Positions 46,176-57,566 of a DNA stretch of 64,000 nucleotides are shown here, piece by piece. The notes below the pieces were generated by a model. That model saw only the letters and a list, made by a program, of their open reading frames with translations. It did no database searches and was not told the DNA's origin. Position numbers and translations under genes: made by a program. The stretch is from positions 111,695,783 through 111,759,782 of the forward strand of contig NC_081406.1 in the NCBI RefSeq assembly GCF_030272615.1, read 5' to 3'. Origin of the DNA: Cryptomeria japonica. Its lineage: Eukaryota; Streptophyta; Pinopsida; Cupressales; Cupressaceae. Positions within the stretch are counted from its first letter, which is position 1; every line of letters starts with the position of its first letter.

Positions 46176-46364
46176 AAGTATTTGTTCCATGTCAGTCAGG
46201 TATTGCATAGTCAAATTTTTGCTGATTGATGTGTTGAAGGATGCTACTCCTCAGGGGGAGCAGCATAATGGAACAGGGATGCTTGTGCCTCCACTTTGGC
46301 ATTGTTGTCAAAGGGGGAGAAGGAGTGAAGCAGAGAGATATCTTTGTATATTTCCATCAATGCC
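46176..46364 (+). other. B 3' untranslated region
   Basis: Contains two upstream G-rich runs (cagggggagc near 46252, caaagggggaga near 46309) before the true tract. Same layout as K and C. Confidence 0.7.
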
Positions 46365-46376
46365 AAAGGGGGAGAT
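46365..46376 (+). other. Polypurine tract of B
   Basis: aaagggggagat directly before the 3' LTR. Confidence 0.93.
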
Positions 46377-47935
46377 TGTTGGCATTATGTGAACCGGTAT
46401 GAGGACATAACGATATTGTATGTTGTCATTAATGTCAATATGTGATATGATGTGAACCAGCATATGTGATATGTGAGAAGAGAGAACCGACATATGTGTG
46501 AACTGGTATATATGCCAAAATGAAGCAATATATTTGTTCAAGGTGAACCAGCATGTCAAGGTGAACCGGCATGTAGTTATGGGAACCGGCACATGGAAGC
46601 ATTATATGACTACCAGTTGGTAGGTAGTTTCCAGTTCAGGATTTCTGGTTGGAGTACCTCAAGCCTGTGTCAATCAATTGGTGATCTCTGTGTGATGAGT
46701 TAGCAGTATAATGAAGAATAGATCATGTTGCCACCTAAGACCTGTGTGCTTGAAGGATTTTGCATGAAGAAGACTATCCCTATCCACCTTGGGAATGTGT
46801 GAAGTTTGTCAAATGGTGATAATGTGTGATGGGTTATCAGCCACCATGAAATCGGTGGATAATGGATGATGGAGAATGTCTTAAGATCGATTCAAGATTA
46901 TTGCATTTAATGCAGTATGATTCAATGGTCAGGATTGAACTGCTCGAATTGATTAACCTAATAGGTTTAGGGTTTAGGGTTTTTGCTACCAACCTGTCTA
47001 TTTCCTATAAGGTCAATGTTGTGTTTATTTCTAAAGTTGTTGGCAAAAGTTGTATGTGTGTATCCAAGGGAAGTAATACATGATTTTTGCCAGACCAAAG
47101 GAGAGAAGAGATACCTACAAAGTGAATGTGCAAAAGGTGAAGAGGAGCCAAAATAGATCTGCATTATCATTGAGTGCTATTACCAGATCATTATAATTCT
47201 TGTTGATCTTTAACCACTTCAACAGTTGTGAAATCCCTTAACAGGGTAGCCTTAACCAGCTTGATATAAATCCTTTAACAAGGTAACTCAAATTTATTGA
47301 GTTTTGGGAAGCTATAGAGCTCTGGAGAACCTTTAGCTATTGAGTTCTTGAAATCCTCTAATAAGGTAACCCTAACCGGGTTTAACCCTTAACCAGGTGA
47401 TCCCTAATAGGATCGGTTCCTAGCAGAACCTATTGTAATGTCTTTAACCAGACAAGGTTCCTAATAGAGCGGACTTCTAAAGAGTTCAAAAAGCAACTTG
47501 TGGGTATTCATCCCCAACGTGGCTTTTCTCAGTTGGGTTTCCACATGAAAAATATGTGTGTCATGTGTGATGTTTTTATCTTGTGATGCTTTATTATTAC
47601 CTGTTAAGCATATGATGGCTTTGTGTTTTATGCCTGTCTATAAAACATATTGAACTAACTATTGTGAAGATCTGATGATAGTTTACCTATTCATGCATGA
47701 GGGTATAATGGTACTATAGTATTGAGCTAAGAGGAAAGCTTAGTGAGTAACCGATTTATGATTCTTTTAGTTGTTCTGGGTCTTACCGGTTGCACTCTAT
47801 TTCAATCAGTGTCACTGCTTGCCAGTCACTTGGAGTATTTGCTGACAAACCAGTTTTGGACTGTATTTTACCTGTACTGATTCACCCCCCCTCTTAGTAC
47901 TAGTTTGGTACTATTCGTTCATCATTGGGTTATCA
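46377..47935 (+). repeat. 3' LTR of B
   Basis: 1,559 bases, tgttggcatt...gttatca. Compared with the 5' LTR most differences noticed are C/T or G/A changes within ccgg and cag words. Confidence 0.95.
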
Positions 47936-49081
47936 TCCTTGTCTTCAACTTTTGTTTCCTGGGCCTTTTCTTCATTCTTGATAGCCGATTCCGGTTCATC
48001 TTCCTTTAAAGCATAGAACACGCATTCCTTTCCATTGTCGAATCCACTAACAAAGTCTCCTATCGGTTCATCCTCAGAGTCATCACTTACTCCTTCCTCA
48101 TCCGCTATGTAGCATAGTTTGTTTTTCTTGAATCTATATTTGTTCTGATTGGGCTTAAATGATTTCTTAACTCTTTCTTCAAATCTTGCATTCCTTTCAG
48201 AACATCTAGATGCAAAGTGACCAATCTTATTAAATGCAAAACATTTAAAATGTTTTTTTCCTTCATACTTACTTCCTGTCGGTCCTTTGGGTACTCTTCT
48301 AGCAAATAAGGCTTCAAGTTGCTCAAATTCTTCATCCTCTTTCCTCATATCTTCCAATTCTTTTGCATATAGGGCTTTCCAATCACTTTTGTCAGTAGAT
48401 GATGATGCATGAAAAGAAGGTTCAAACTTTGCAGCTCTAGAAGGTCCAAATTCTTCAAGCTCAAAAGCAAATAATTTCCCAATCCGAATATCAATGTTAA
48501 CTGAAGTGTTTGCCATTGTTCTCAATTTATTAATTGCAGTAGCCTTCATCTTGTAAGTTGGTGGTAGGGCTCTCAAAACTTTAGAAACTATTTCATCTTC
48601 ACTCAGATATCTTGCACAACATTGAATTCTCATGACAATCTCATTTACTCTTTCCATAAATGTAGCAATTCTTTCATTATCTTCCATCTTCAAGTTCTCA
48701 TATCTTACCTGGTAACCATCAAGTTTAGCAATTTTGACAATAGGGTCACCTTCATTCAGAGTTTGCAATTTATCCCACATAACCTTTGTAAATGATTTAT
48801 CAGTCAATCCTATGATTTGTTGATCAATGAGTGCACACAGGAGGGCTTCTCTAGCTCTGCAATTATTTTCAATATTTTTATCCAAGTCTACAGGAGCAGG
48901 ATTGCCAGATGTCATATCATAAGGTGTATATCCTTTCTCAGTGATCCCCCGAATATCCTTGCCAAGACATCTAAGATGAGTCTCCATTCACATTTTCCAT
49001 ATCCCATAGTTTGTTCCATCAAGCTTAGGGATTTCTCTTCTGAAAAATAGTTGTCGATGGATTTGAAGTATTAGTTGCCAT
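47936..49081 (-). pseudogene. D gag
   Basis: The likely start ATG is at 49081-49079 (MATNTSNPS). A frameshift joins to a 358-codon frame from 48987 (METHLRCLGKDI). The copia Gag core of the UBN2 family is clear (FTKVMWDKLQTLNEGD, KIAKLDGYQVRYENLKM, ERIATFMERVNEIVMRI, EDEIVSKVLRALPPTY). The zinc knuckle reads CFAFNKIGHFASRC, so its second Cys is Phe. The acidic C-terminus is cut at 47936 by B and continues at 40480. It is the longest intact Gag frame in the window. Confidence 0.94.
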
Positions 49082-49125
49082 AGGATCTACCTCAAGTGGT
49101 TAAGCTTCTACAAAAGAGGACCAAA

Positions 49126-49137
49126 GCTCTAATACCA
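49126..49137 (-). other. Primer binding site of D
   Basis: Minus-strand tggtattagagc differs by one transition from the tRNA-Met site and lies two bases from the LTR. Confidence 0.88.
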
Positions 49138-49139
49138 AT

Positions 49140-49199
49140 TGTTAGAATAATCAGTGGACAATTGATGGGGGGGTTGAATCAGTTTTCAACATATTATAT
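49140..49199 (-). repeat. 5' LTR of D, inner part
   Basis: 60 bases (plus sense tgttagaataatc...atattatat) between the primer site and element A. The last five, tatat (49195-49199), are the target duplication of A. The other 517 bases of the LTR are at 58818-59334. Confidence 0.9.
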
Positions 49200-50454
49200 T
49201 GTAGACGTCTAAAAATGGTCAACACTTGTGGAGTCATACTTTAACATTTGCGCATTGCCTTATTTTAGGGTTTTTGCGTCACATTAACATTTCTCCTATG
49301 ATTCGCACTTGGTCTTTATCATTTGCAAGCATCGAGTCATTCTTCTGTATTCTTCATTCGTCTCGCTTTCGAATTTGGTCTTGTCGACAACAATCTTCAG
49401 TCATGATTTTGGTCGATCCTAGTCCTTGTCAATATCGTCATTTTTGCGATCGATTCGTCATCGATCTTTGTCCTTGTCAATCTCATCAATTTTGTGATCG
49501 ATTTGTCATCAATCATTGTCCTCTTTAATCATGTCAATTGGCGCTTTTCAATTTGATCTCCTCGTCAATTGGTGCATTTATCAATCAAATCATTTATCAA
49601 GTCAGAAATCATGATCAAATCGAATCGATATCAATTATCTTTTGTCAAGACCTAATTGTCATCCTTGCATTTCTAATTCATCTTCTAAGGTTTTATGATC
49701 TATTCATTTAATCTTGTTTGTCATTTTCCCTCTAGGTTAAATGATTTATTTATTTATCCTAAGTCTTCTTGTCACAATTAAATGTTTATTTAGTTGGCTA
49801 ATTAATTCCTCCTATTTTTGTAAATTAATTAATGAATGAGAAATTATTAATTAATTTACCTAATTTTCATCAATTTCCTAAATTCCAAGTCATCATTTCT
49901 AACCTAATTCTCTAATTTCTCCTAAATTCCTAAATGTCTATTTCTATTTCAAAATCTTGTCATAAATCCTTGCATAGCAATTTTCATAAATTGTCATAAA
50001 TTGTCATAAATCCTTGCATAGCAATTTGTCATACACATGTCATAATTTTGCTATTCTTGATTTGAATTTCCATTTGAATCACTTTCATGCTAATCTGATC
50101 TTTTCTCCAATTTGTCTATAAATTGGATGAATTTCTTCAATCAAAGCCCCTAATCCCTGGTCGAATCAATCACGCTTCGAGTATTCTTGCGCTATCATCT
50201 TGTCTACTTGCTTTCACATCATGCTTATGCACTAGTAGGTGAGATCCACAAACAAAGCCATTTGAAGGAGAAAGAAGGACAATGGAGCCACATGAAGGAG
50301 ACATTCAATTTTGCAATGGTTTGCGTTTGAATTGATGTCTTGTTTTCATGTCTTTATTGAGTGTTTTTAGGATTGTTATCACTGCATTTTAGCTTTTGTG
50401 ATTGAGCTAGTCCAATTTGTTATTTCTTTGATGATTTCTAGATTCCTATCTACA
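49200..50454 (+). repeat. 5' LTR of element A
   Basis: 1,255 bases from tgtagacgtct to cctatctaca, near-identical over its length to 57567-58812. It includes cgat/cgtc-rich sequence at the start, rich in tgtcaat and gatcgat words, then AT-rich taattaa words. Confidence 0.95.
50116..50124 (+). promoter_or_regulatory. TATA box of the A 5' LTR
   Basis: ctataaatt followed by ggatgaatttcttcaatc. Conserved in the 3' LTR, in the partial LTR at 565 and in G. Confidence 0.6.
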
Positions 50455-52607
50455 TTAATTAGTGAACCTGACATGAACTAACCTCCTAACCATGATTTTG
50501 AGTGCTTTTGAGATGATTTGCAGGTGAAAAACCCAAGAAACAGGGTAATGCAGGCCTTTCCAGGCACTTCTGCACCTGTGTAGAAGGAATTTGCGCCTAT
50601 GTCAAGCATTTTGCACCTATGTCAAAGACTTCTGCACCTGTGTCAAAGGGATCTGTGCCTGTGTCAAGCATTTTGCGCCTATGTAAGTCCAGAAACAGAG
50701 GTAAAAAAGTAGTGTTTTTACTTAGAAATTGGTTTGTTTTGCATTCTATTTCTATTTTTTGGTTTTATGGTACTGATTCTTTGTGCAGCACCTTGGCATT
50801 ACACATGGCGAAGACAAAAATGAAACTACTAACAAATCTTATGCAGGTTCACTAGTCAAAGATCAAACAAATCAAACTTCTAACTTGGTGGTTTTGCAGG
50901 TTGCCTTGTATTTCAACTAAACTTTGTGTTTGTAATTCATAATTAGGCATCTAGTTTTTGATTGCTAAGTAGGATGGAATGAACGTTTGTTTGCTTTGAT
51001 TGTCGAGTTTGACATTGGAGTAGGAGAGTATGCTCTCATCCTTCTTAGGGTGATCAAAAATCCAGATCTTCAATACCATTCTCATGTCTTGATTGTTTGT
51101 TACCTTTAGAGGGCCTGCCTTCTCGACCATTTGCTTTTGCAAGCAAGTGACAATCGTGAGAAGGGAATGACCCAAAGTGAGTATGACTAGAATACCTTGG
51201 CATTCTAACTCACTAGAAATAAATACCTGATGGGCGAAAGCTTTGAAGGAAGGGTTACGTGGGAATTGCAGTTACTTGGGAAGTGATGACCCTTGGACTC
51301 TTTCTCATATCAACATCTAAGTAGAGCCTCACGGTCTAAATCGTGCTTGTGCGACTACATTTTTTTGGTATCTTGGTGGGCTCAATGTCTCAATCATGCT
51401 TGCGTGACACCAAGGAGTAACGCTTAACAGAAATCCTTACTAAACACCTTGTATTTAGAGGCCAAAAATCCTTCTAGTTGCTTGAGAAGGACAAGTTCAG
51501 ATACTTGGAAGAGATACTAAGTTCGCCATGGGGAGATTTCCATGGGGACTGATGCTTGGCTGCCCTGAGAAGTGAGTATCATGGAGGGGAGCCCATGGGG
51601 TTAAGCATCTATGTATTCTCCTTGAATCTCATAACGAGTCTACCTCTCAAGTACCTAATGTCCTTGCTTACCATAAGAAATGTGTGAATGAGCATGATTG
51701 TCTTGAGTCTAAGTTAAAATATCTTGTCTTCTTTACATGTAAAAAGTTGAGTTGTGTCTCATTTAAAAAACAAGACAAATTGATTCAGAACAAGGTTAAA
51801 CACAAGAACATTTCATCCAACAAAGTTCAAAACATCTTCAAACATGATTGTCAAACATTCTTCAAAATCCTGTCTCAACATTCATGTCACTTAGATTTAG
51901 GTTCATCCTAGGTTTTCATTTTGCAAATTTATTGTCAATTACCAAAGTTAAGTTTCACCTAGGTCATACTTCTTTGCATATCAATAAGGGTCATCCATTT
52001 GCATGTGTCCTCTTGCATTAGAGTAATACCATTTCATAATTCAACCTTAGGTTTTGTCTTAGGTTGACATTGTCATACATTTGCATTTGCATCCTTGTCC
52101 TCATAACATTAGGTCACATTTGCATACCCTAGGACTCTTCATCAAGCTTAGGTCATTATCATATCATATTAGGGTCATTTGCATAGTAATTGTCCCTTTG
52201 CATATAGTGTCAAAACTAGGTTTTGTCATACTTGAGTAATGCAAATCTTTGATAAAACCCTAAGTTATTGTTAGGAAGTCTAGACCTTATCAAACCTTTG
52301 TCTTTTTGTCATCATTGTTATTTTGGTCAAACCTAGCTTAGTATCCAAGCATATAAGTGAGACATTGTCATTTTGTCCTTTTGTCACTTGGTCCTTTTGT
52401 CCTTTGAGGTCTAGACATCCTTTCAATTTCCTAAGGGTCTCATTCTTAGAATTGCATTCCAAAAGTTTGTCAAAATCTTGAAAAACAACCAAAAACATAG
52501 GTTGCATTCTTGCCATAGATTGCATTCTCATCTATTTAGTTTGCATTTAGTTGCATATAATATATTATCCTTGAAAAATTCCAAAAATATTGCATTTGCA
52601 TAGTGAC
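50455..52607 (+). other. Untranslated leader of element A
   Basis: About 2.15 kb without a supported gene. No recognisable tRNA primer site stands beside the LTR (ttaattagtgaacctgac), in contrast to the copia elements. The segment 50568-50697 is a short tandem repeat. The segment at about 51390-51720 aligns with the leader of G. From 51900 to 52560 it is T-rich with repeated ttaggtc and tttgtcat words. Confidence 0.7.
50568..50697 (+). repeat. Short tandem repeat in the A leader
   Basis: About six units of 20-21 bases around the core tgc(a/g)cctgtgtcaa or tgcgcctatgtcaa, each starting with act-tc, gaatt, catt or ggatc variants. It lies about 115 bases after the 5' LTR. Confidence 0.8.
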
Positions 52608-55475
52608 ATGTCTATTGAAACAAGGTTCCAAGCTCCAATGATGCAACAAAGTTTGACGTATCAACCGACAATGCAATCACAATTCTATCCAACCCAACAA
52701 CAAAGCAACATTGATCAAACTTTTTATGATGAAACAAGTCTCCAAATACAAAAGCTAGAGGAGAAACTAGCTCAAGAAGAGGAGATATTGGAACAAAGAG
52801 TGAAAAACATTCAGAAGAATAGATCACAAATGTCCAAAATGTTTCAAAAATTTTCAGGTCGAAATCCAAAGATTGAGCCAATTGATGTAAGATCTCTTCT
52901 TGAACGATCAGACATACCAACTCTCCTCTCACAAATAGAGATGATGAAACAGTTTCAAGAAAAGAGACAACAACATTATGTGCCTTCACAACAAGAACAA
53001 GAAGGTGTTTACTATCAATTAGATTTTCAACCATCACAACCAATGGTTCAACAGTTCCAACATTTCCAATAGACACAACCAATTATCCAACACATTCAAC
53101 CAACACAACCAATGGTCCAATTTCAACAATATATCCAACCAACTATACAATGTCAATAAATAGTTCAACCAATGGTGGAATATCAACAAGTTCAATCAAC
53201 ATATCAATGTCAACAACCACAACCAAACATTCAAAAACAAAGGTTGCAGCACACGCCAACCCAAGTTTCAAACATGTCAAAACAATTGAACCAAGTCCAA
53301 TATCAAAATATGACATCAAACCAAAAACAAGTTCAAATTCCAGATACAACCATTTCAAAACCTCAAAAGAAAGGTGGCTTTATTGCAATGCACTTAAGGA
53401 ACCTACCAAGTGAGTTCTTTGAAGAAGATAAAGATAATACACTTATGTCTAGCAATGCCTCATCCCCCTGCAAACAAATTGACTCTCCAATGGCATCTAT
53501 CCCTACACCTTTAGAAGTTTCACAAGAACCTTCTATATTGTCCTCATCAAATAATACACCCAAGGATGAAATTACCCAAGGGCTATCCATAATTGATTGC
53601 CACAATAATCCAATTCATGATGCACATCCTTGTCATGTTTTAGAAATACAAGACCCAATGACACCATGCACTTTATTGCCATTACCTATTTTGGAGGACC
53701 CCATTCGAAGTCCCTCTTCCTCATGTTCAAGCATTGATTCAGGAATCAATGTTTTGGAGGACCCCATTCGAAGTCCCTCTTCCTCATGTTCAAGCATTGA
53801 TTCCTTGCCAGAATCCATCACTAATGTTCAAAGTGCATTTCCTTCATGCCAAAACATGGATTCCTTGTTAGAATCCCCCATGCATATCCAAAGTCCAACC
53901 TCATGTCAAGAGGATAATTTAGAGCATGAAGAAATGAGTCCTAAAGAAAATCAAGATCAAGATCCTGAAACCTTATCATCCCATCCAATTGTTGACCAAG
54001 ATCCCATTTTCCCAAACACTCATGATGATTCCCCTATTCTTGTCCATCCTATCCAAAGTCCTATTGACACTCCATTCCCAAAGCAAGATCAAGATATCCT
54101 AGTCCATCCAATCCCAAACGATCCCCTTCCATTTCATGAAAAAAATGTCCTTTCAAATCCCATTGACATTCCAATTTCTCGGAAAGAGAAAGATATCCCT
54201 TCCATCCTTTATGATGATCCCATTGAAAGTCAAGAGCAAAGTACCTTTAAAGAGGATTCCAATGATCTTCCTCCTTGTCAAGATCAAATTATTCCTTCAG
54301 ATCCTCCACAAGATCCACTTGTTCCTCCATCTCCTTATCTTAATGCTCCATATACACTCCAAGATCACATTTCTTTTGATGATCCCATTATTTTTCCCAT
54401 TCCATCTCTTGAAGAGCCTGTCATTGAACCATGTCCACTACACAATCCTAGTCCCCCTCATGATCCTAGCATGTCAGTGCAAGATGTTCATGAACCCTCG
54501 ACATGCATAATGGGTTCTTCCTCTTTGGTGCAATCCGATCCACTTCAAGATCTCATTATTTCTCTCCTATCATATCCACCTCATAATGGACTCGCATCTT
54601 CTTCCCAAAGAAAAGAGTATCCTAAAAGTCAAGATATTCATAAAGGAAAAGGAGTAGATCTCCATAAGCAAGAATCCCTCCATATCAAAGAAGATCTTAA
54701 GGGTCATGTCTACACAACTCACTCTCAAGACGTTGGTATCCCTCCATCAAAATCAAAACATACATCTTCCCCATCATACCTTCCATCCATCTTAGGTCAT
54801 TATATCCCTTTGTCCTCTATGCAAGGTCAGCAAAGGCACACATCCTTGAGTAAATTTCATCAATCCAAAAGAAGTCCATTTCATTCATATCCATCCATGC
54901 ATTCCTTTCCCCCTCCAAGCAATTTGAATGCCAAGTATAAAAGTCACAAGTCTCGCAATCCACATGTATTCAAGGATCAACATGCCCAATATAATCGACA
55001 TGTTAAAACAAAGAACAATATGATCTATAAAGAAAAAAATAAATCCAAAAGGCCACAAAGGCCCATTGCTCAAAAACAAAAGTCAAAATATATATGGGTT
55101 CCTAAATCCCTTGTGCAAGCAATGCACTCCAAGGAACCACAAAAGCATGAAAAATCAAAAACCATGTGGATCCCCAAGAAGCTCCTTGAAGCACAAAAGG
55201 AAAAACCCAAATTGGCATCTAAAATTGCTATTCCTCCATCAAAACCTCTCAAATTTGTTCCTCCACCACCTTCTTCATCTGTTTTGGGCCATTATGTCCC
55301 AATATCCCAAGCTATTCCTCCATCCAAATCTCAATATCCAAAATACATTTTTCCTCCATCAGTCCATCACCCCTCAAGGTGTGTGCCAATGTTGATCTTA
55401 CCTTCATTTCTATCCACTCAAGCACAATTCTTCCAATACCCTATCCATTATCCAATGCATATTTTTCATCATTAG
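52608..55475 (+). pseudogene. A ORF: long proline/serine/glutamine-rich protein, unknown function
   Basis: One frame of about 956 codons from MSIETRFQAPMM to the TAG at 55473-55475, broken only by TAG at 53070 and TAA at 53157, so once continuous. Residues 1-155 are glutamine-rich with a short coiled coil (EEKLAQEEEILEQRVKNIQK). Residues 155-250 are QP-repeats. The middle is acidic, rich in DPI, PSP and HPI words. The C-terminal 300 residues are basic, with paired motifs LGHYIPLSS/LGHYVPIS and WVPKSLVQA/WIPKKLLEA. A 51-base direct duplication (about 53692-53742 and 53752-53802) repeats DPIRSPSSSCSSIDS. No Gag capsid, zinc knuckle or enzyme motif. A structural or regulatory role is only a guess. 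Confidence 0.75.
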
Positions 55476-57551
55476 ATCCCTTTAATCTCATCCTTTGCAT
55501 AAATCCTTGCCTTAGTTTCGCCTCATTTTCCATGTCCTTATCCTACCAACATCTTTGAGCATACCTTTAAAGGTCATGGTCCATTTTTTTTCAAGGCTAC
55601 TATCCAAAAAAAAAGATGTTTGAGTCCTTCTTCCATCCCCTATCATGTGTCCATCTTCTATTGAAAATGTCAAAATACAAAAAAAAAAATTGAAAAAAAA
55701 AAAAGTGAAAAAAAAAGACAAAAGAAAAAAGTAAAGCAAAAATAATTCGTCCACTGGTGAAAACCTGGCAAACAGGCGCCTTGGGCAAGTACCATGATGA
55801 AAACCTGGCAAATAGGCATCATGAGTAATCTATGAACTTCTTTCATATCATACTTGGGGATAGGTTTTATCCTATCATATCCTTTTGTCCTTCATTGTTC
55901 CATTATCCTATCGAACCCCTATCATTACCCTTCATATCCTATTGTCCCTCATGTCCAGTTTCCCTTTCCACCTTTGATCTTGACAAGGCTGAGGATCATC
56001 ATGAGAATCATGCATCTTGTTTTTAGCTTTTAGTCCATCATAGCTTTTGGTCTTTATCCATTTGCTTATTATAACCTTTCATCCATATTCCCTGTTTTAT
56101 TACAACTTTCTGCCACTATCCTGTATCCTATCCCGACCTTCAGTCCATGTCCCTTATCCATTCTTGGTCTTGCTTATCCTATCCATATCTTATCACTATC
56201 CATACACTCTTTTTCATTCCTTGATCTTGATCTAACATAAAGACGCAAAATTTAAACATAGTTTCAAAAACCTCTTGACATGTCCCTCATGCCATGTTCC
56301 TGCTTTACATTGTCATATCCAGTCTCTTGTCCCATCATGCAATAGCCCTTGAAAATTGCATATGTATTGTCTCCATAATAAAAGGCCTTTGTCTTCCCTC
56401 TATCCACCATCATTTCAGCAAGCCTATTTATTCACCTGTCATATTCCTTGCCTTGCTAGACACTGCGGGCAAAATCAAAAAAATTGAAAAATGTCCTAAA
56501 ATTATCAAAAAAATTGAAAAATGTCCTGAAATAATCCAAAAAAATTGAAAAATGTCCTGAAAAAATCCAAAAAAAATTGCAAAATGTCCTGAAAAAATCT
56601 TTAAAAAAATTGCAAAATGTCCTGAAAAAATCCAAAAAAATCAAAAAATGTCCTGAAATAACTCCCTAAAAAAATCATATAAAGTCCTGAAAAAATGAAC
56701 ACAAAAAAATTGTAAAAAACTCAAAAAGCAAAACAAAAAAAATATCCCCTTTGTGCATCGACAGATCGCTAAGCATCCCTCCAATGACACGCAATCACAC
56801 ATTGTGCTTTAATGGAATCATGCGTTAATAGATGAACTTTTTCAATCAAACCAGACATTCAAATTGATCACAATTGTCTTCTCAATTGAATGTCAGCATC
56901 AATATGACTCATCCTTGGCACACTATCATGGGTCTTATACAGGGTGTGGTATACTCGAAACCAAACTGTGTCCTATCTTAGACAGGTACCGCATGTCCTA
57001 AAACCAGACAACATGACCATCCTATCAACACTTTCAACTTTTGACAATATCGAGTCTTATCATTTATTGATTTATCTTCAATCATGTTCCTATGTTGCTC
57101 GATGATGTCACTGAGTGATTTAGAGTGACCGAGATGGTTCATGGTCCCTTTCCTTTTTTTGTTGTTGTGTTTGTTGCTTGTGTGCGATGTGTCTGTCTTT
57201 TGCAAAAAGGGTTGCATTTCAGCTCTGGCCTTCAATGCCATGATGCTACGCATCCATTTTGCTACATTAAAATAAAGGTTCTCACCTACAAAGTGCATTA
57301 GTGGAAGCAATTTTTCCTTCATCTCTAATTGTCCTCTATCTAATTTCTTCTTACTAACATTTCTTCCATCAGTCTTGGCAGTCCGTTTGATCCGTTCGAA
57401 CCTATCATTTTATGTCATTCTTATCGATCAATTGGCCTCTTTTCTGCATGTTTCTGGCCAATTCCTCGAGGGGGCATGCATATGTCATTGTCAATTGTCT
57501 GGGGCATTTTCAGTATTGTTCTTTGAAACAACGCTTAAACTCGCATTGTCT
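55476..57551 (+). other. A 3' region, non-coding and repeat-rich
   Basis: About 2.1 kb. Contains an A-rich run at 55678-55740 and two copies of a gaaaacctggcaaa(c/t)aggc word (55760 and 55799). T/C-rich sequence with many tatcc/catcc words runs from 55850 to 56460, then the tandem array at 56464-56700. A weak minus-strand frame at 56978-57322 has no recognised motif. No gene supported. Confidence 0.65.
56464..56700 (+). repeat. AT-rich tandem repeat in A
   Basis: About seven units of 30-35 bases built on aaaaaattgaaaaatgtcctgaaa. The gtcct core recurs near 56493, 56523, 56554, 56586, 56619, 56649 and 56684. It lies about 900 bases before the 3' LTR. Confidence 0.85.
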
Positions 57552-57566
57552 CAAAGAGGGGCAAAA
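57552..57566 (+). other. Polypurine tract of A
   Basis: caaagaggggcaaaa runs directly into the 3' LTR start tgtaga. Confidence 0.8.

Larger units (their letters stand above)
40481..47935 (+). mobile_element. Element B: complete but decayed Ty1/copia retrotransposon
   Basis: 7,455 bases. LTRs of 1,567 and 1,559 bases (tgttgg...gttatca or gttatta) are flanked by tactt (40476-40480) and tcctt (47936-47940), a target duplication with one change. A perfect tRNA-Met primer site and aaagggggagat purine tract are present. Gag, protease, integrase, RT and RNase H follow in copia order. It is inserted in the protease region of D. C is the closest relative in the window and S is a solo LTR of the same family. 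Damage includes a Gag frameshift, an RT frameshift, an RNase H deletion and about eight stops. Confidence 0.96.

Noticed and set aside
50455-50480. tRNA-Met primer site in A
   Set aside because: The sequence after the 5' LTR does not match tggtatcagagc or another primer site I can name with confidence.
54136-54510. 124-codon frame rich in leucine, possible membrane protein
   Set aside because: Overlaps the 956-codon A frame in another phase; its hydrophobicity is a by-product of the proline/serine codons.
55512-55811. Phenylalanine-rich minus-strand frames
   Set aside because: Produced by the A-rich run at 55678-55740; no protein character.
56464-56700. Direct repeats with spacing that might suggest a CRISPR-like array
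   Set aside because: Units are contiguous and AT-rich without unique spacers, and the DNA is plant.
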